A stretch of 64,000 bases of DNA, from assembly GCA_964497615.1 (NCBI GenBank), contig CAZCEC010000015.1:1-64000 (forward strand), given 5' to 3'. The position numbers and the translations under genes were made by a program. Positions 61,438 to 64,000 of this stretch are shown here, in pieces. Below the pieces are notes generated by a model. It saw only the letters and a program-made list of their open reading frames with translations. It had not been told where the DNA came from and did no database searches. Numbering within the stretch: the first letter of the stretch is position 1; each line of letters starts with the position of its first letter. Source of the DNA: CAZCEC01 sp964497615 (lineage in GTDB: Bacteria; Chloroflexota; Anaerolineae; Anaerolineales; UBA6663).

Positions 61438-64000
61438 CTACGGCGCCAGCGATTGGATCCAAATCAGCGCGCCAATCAGCACCACGAGAATCACCAGCGC
61501 AATCCCCACAATCGAAATCCACAGCCAACCGGCCGAGTCGCGCGTGGCCGGCGCGGCCTCGGGCAGCGCCAACTCGCCCAGCAGCGGCTGGGGCGCGGCG
61601 GTCGCGGCCCCCTCCCCACTGGGCGGCGGAGGCGGGGGCGGCGCCGAGGCGCGCGGATTGTTGGACAGGCGAGGGACGCGTGGCAGCCGGCGCGCGCCGG
61701 GCATCTCAGGGGAGGAGATCGCAGGCGCTGTTTGGGTCGGCGGGCCGGCTGCCGGCTCAGCCGGGGAGGTCACGGTTGGCGCCGCCTGGGCAGCGGCCCG
61801 TTGCGCGCGGGCAGGCCGCAGCAGGCGCTCAACGCGATAGGCGTCGGCGCGGCGGGCCAATTCGGCCTCGATCCAGTGGCCCGCGGCCTCCAGCGCGGCA
61901 TCGCCCGCGCAGAAATTGGCGCGCAGATAAGTCAGGACGTTATCGGGCAGGGTTTGCAGATGCGGGGTGATATCCGTCTGGCGTAAGCCCGCACGCAGCA
62001 GTTCGCCCGCCCGCGCGGTGAGCGTGGGGCTGGTCTCCTGCAAGTGAAAGACGGCCAACGGCAGCAGTTCCTTGGCCGGAACAGGCGCTGGAGCGCCCTC
62101 CGGCCCCGCCGGGTGAGCGGCCAGCAGTGCCAGCACCCGGCGCAAGTCCAGGCGGTTCGCGACAAAGGTATCGGGCAGGGCGCGATTCTCAAACCGCGCG
62201 GCCGCCAGATAGGCGCGCAGGCGGGGTGCCGTTGCCGGTCCTGCGCCCGTGTCCAGCCGGCTCTCAATCCGCGACAGATGGGACGCATACTCGGCCCAGG
62301 ACATGGAGGCCGGGCTGGAACCCTCGTCTTCCGTCAGCAAATGCCACGACAGGGCCTCGTCCGCGGCCGGTATGTCAACCAGGCATTGAAACAGCAGATC
62401 CTTGCTGCCCGCGCGATAGGGTTGGCGGCGTTCGCCAGCGGCCGTCTTGGCCCAATGCAAGGCGCTGGCGGCGGTGAGGCCGCGGATGGCCGGCCGTTGA
62501 CCGGGCGAGGCGGCGACCGCGGCCAGGATGTCGTTGCTGCCTGGCAGGTTGGCAACCAGGAATTCCACGTCCTCCTCGGCCAGCGCCATCTCGCCGGCCG
62601 GGGCGTGAAAGTCGTCGGCCAGCCAGGCCCGCAGCACCGTGGCGTAGAGCGCCTCATCGGGCTGCGTGTGGCCGGGCGGTGTGCAGGCCTGCAGGAGCGA
62701 CATACCGCCAGCACGCCCCAGCATGTAGTTGAGCGCCGGGCTGGCGGCATCCAGGGTGGCCGGCGGCGCCTTCTGGGTCGCGGCCCACAGCGGCTCCAAC
62801 TGCTCGGGAACCGCCAGCGCCTCGTTGAACAACCACCACTCGGCGAACACGGCATCGCGTTCGGCGGTGGCGAGGCTGGCCTGCCACACAAAGGGCACCA
62901 GCGCGCGCGGCAACGCGCGCAAGAGCGCCCCCGTGTCGCTGACGGCCTCCTGCGGGTTGGCCGCATCCGATTCCGCGGTTGAGGATGACAGCGCCACCGT
63001 GCGGCCCTCCGCCAGCAGGTCGCGCCAGACCATTGCGGCGCGGCCCAGGGCCGGGTACCAGGCAGGCTGCACCACACGCTCCAGCAGGGCGGTGAAGCGC
63101 TTAGAATCGCCCTGCCCCGCATGCTGCCACACCCACAGCATCCCGCTCAGGTCGGCGGTGGAGGGCGCGGCAGTATCGAGCACCACCAGGGCATCGGCGA
63201 ACAGCGCCGGGTCCGCGGCCATCGCGGCTTGAAACGCCGCCGCAAGTTCGGGGCCGCGCCGCCACGCCAGCAGCGCGGCCAGCACGGGCTGTCCCGTTGT
63301 CAGGGGAGTCAAGGCCGTTGATGAGGGCGCGCCCTTGGAGGCCGATTGCGGTTCGCGGCGCGCCAACAGCAGATCGCGGTAAAGCTCAATCTGCTGATCC
63401 GCCGAGCCTATGCTTAGCGCCGTCTCCGGGCTGCGGGAGATGGAATCGCGCAGGAGGGCGCGCACACGTTCGTGGTCGCGGGCTGGGCGCGGCGCGGCCA
63501 GGTGCACCGGCGCGTAGAGCGCCAGTTGGCCATGCGCGGCGTCGAAGGCAACTTGCAGCAAATCTAGCCGCAGGTCCAGGGGCAGGTCGGGCTGGCGCAA
63601 GAGGTCCAGGGCCGCGTCGCGCGGCACCCGGCGGAGTAAGTTGAACCGCCGGTCGCCGAGACGGGCGAGTTCCGGGTAGAGGCGCAGGGCCTCCGGGCCA
63701 GACAAGGCGACGCCCTGTTTCTCAACTGCATACAGGGTGACGGCATCCGCCGCGGCGACGGGCAAGGCCAGCAGTTCGGGCAGTTGGGCGTCGTAGAGCG
63801 CCTCGTGCGGCAGCGCAGCCAACGGCGTGTAGATATCTTCCACGGCGCGCGGGGCAGCCGCGCCAGGGACGAAAACCCGGTCCGCCGGCAGGGGCGCGGG
63901 CGCATCCGGCGGCAATTGGAACAGCCGCAGGTGCACATTCTGGACGCTCACATAGTCCAGGGCGAAGGTGAGCACGCCGAGGCGCGGCAACAGCCAATAC
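61438..64000 (-). CDS. Large C-terminally membrane-anchored protein (5' end outside window)
   Basis: At least 853 residues, open to the right edge of the window, so the N-terminus may be missing. Internal TTG 63990 is a possible start but has no ribosome-binding site. Most of the chain is helical and leucine/alanine-rich with no enzyme motif that I recognise. Two Trp-rich stretches (MLWVWQHAGQG, then WVWQ-like repeats) are visible. A Pro/Ala-rich low-complexity region at about 735-810 precedes a single C-terminal membrane helix (about 826-848, WLWISIVGIALVILVVLIGAL), so the bulk probably faces the cytoplasm. The family is unknown. Confidence 0.65.
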   Translation of the reverse strand, partial: YWLLPRLGVLTFALDYVSVQNVHLRLFQLPPDAPAPLPADRVFVPGAAAPRAVEDIYTPLAALPHEALYDAQLPELLALPVAAADAVTLYAVEKQGVALSGPEALRLYPELARLGDRRFNLLRRVPRDAALDLLRQPDLPLDLRLDLLQVAFDAAHGQLALYAPVHLAAPRPARDHERVRALLRDSISRSPETALSIGSADQQIELYRDLLLARREPQSASKGAPSSTALTPLTTGQPVLAALLAWRRGPELAAAFQAAMAADPALFADALVVLDTAAPSTADLSGMLWVWQHAGQGDSKRFTALLERVVQPAWYPALGRAAMVWRDLLAEGRTVALSSSTAESDAANPQEAVSDTGALLRALPRALVPFVWQASLATAERDAVFAEWWLFNEALAVPEQLEPLWAATQKAPPATLDAASPALNYMLGRAGGMSLLQACTPPGHTQPDEALYATVLRAWLADDFHAPAGEMALAEEDVEFLVANLPGSNDILAAVAASPGQRPAIRGLTAASALHWAKTAAGERRQPYRAGSKDLLFQCLVDIPAADEALSWHLLTEDEGSSPASMSWAEYASHLSRIESRLDTGAGPATAPRLRAYLAAARFENRALPDTFVANRLDLRRVLALLAAHPAGPEGAPAPVPAKELLPLAVFHLQETSPTLTARAGELLRAGLRQTDITPHLQTLPDNVLTYLRANFCAGDAALEAAGHWIEAELARRADAYRVERLLRPARAQRAAAQAAPTVTSPAEPAAGPPTQTAPAISSPEMPGARRLPRVPRLSNNPRASAPPPPPPPSGEGAATAAPQPLLGELALPEAAPATRDSAGWLWISIVGIALVILVVLIGALIWIQSLAP

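Overview
The window is 64 kb of GC-rich, gene-dense bacterial chromosome. It has a short N run at 31655-31664, so it is probably an assembled or metagenomic contig. The gene content suggests a free-living Chloroflexota (Anaerolineae-like) bacterium. Pointers are Pro/Thr-rich lipoprotein linkers, several LysM proteins, a DUF2085 protein, an MsrPQ system, an actinobacterial-type inositol-phosphate synthase beside a CDP-alcohol phosphotransferase, and many start codons without a Shine-Dalgarno site. The phylum call is inference. No insertion sequence, prophage or CRISPR array was seen.

Layout. 1-3.6 kb (minus): ffh-rpsP-khpA-rimM-dprA, a conserved translation and secretion operon. 3.7-7.7 kb: LCP-family wall protein, amidohydrolase, and a secreted LysM-glycosidase. 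7.8-14.6 kb (plus): cystathionine beta-synthase overlapped by a SerK/SbnI-like free-serine kinase candidate, M32 carboxypeptidase, YtcJ-type amidohydrolase, and an ECF sigma/anti-sigma pair. 14.7-18 kb (minus): L,D-transpeptidase, CcdA, TlpA-like thioredoxin and DUF2085. 18.1-21.7 kb (plus): PhoB-type two-component system and two related secreted proteins. 21.8-26.2 kb (minus): MsrPQ, small membrane protein, acetyltransferase, CCA-adding enzyme and lipoprotein. 26.3-33.1 kb (plus): Nudix, ParA and its small partner, two tandem SRPBCC-PDZ-DinB proteins, an acyl-CoA synthetase cut by the N run, and a methyltransferase. 33.1-36.1 kb: metallopeptidase-like protein, acyl-CoA dehydrogenase group. 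36.1-42.1 kb (minus): SDR, YfhO-like protein, GPH-type transporter, MoaB/MogA, acetyltransferase. 42.1-47.7 kb (minus): hsp20-lon-response regulator-PHP/AlbA protein, a tightly overlapping stress-like operon, divergent from a gamma-carbonic anhydrase fused to a cyclic-nucleotide-binding domain. 49-55 kb (minus): ABC exporter with a SpoIIM-like fused permease, lgt, CDP-alcohol phosphotransferase, inositol-phosphate synthase, EamA transporter. A tRNA-Pro(CGG) with a clear promoter and terminator follows. 55.5-64 kb: S41 peptidase, phosphodiesterase-like lipoprotein, SDR, a 35-codon ORF carrying a GH32 motif, a PMT-type glycosyltransferase, and a large membrane-anchored protein of unknown function.

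Most notable. (1) Nine genes have a TANNNT -10 box ending 6-8 nt before the start codon, which predicts leaderless mRNAs. (2) The CBS/SerK-like pair suggests sulfur amino-acid synthesis from O-phosphoserine. (3) The hsp20-lon-RR operon ends in a PHP phosphoesterase fused to an AlbA_2-like domain and a histone-H1-like tail. (4) There are unusual fusions: carbonic anhydrase-cNMP domain, ABC permease-SpoIIM, and SRPBCC-PDZ-DinB. All functional statements come from reading motifs by eye; no database search was run.
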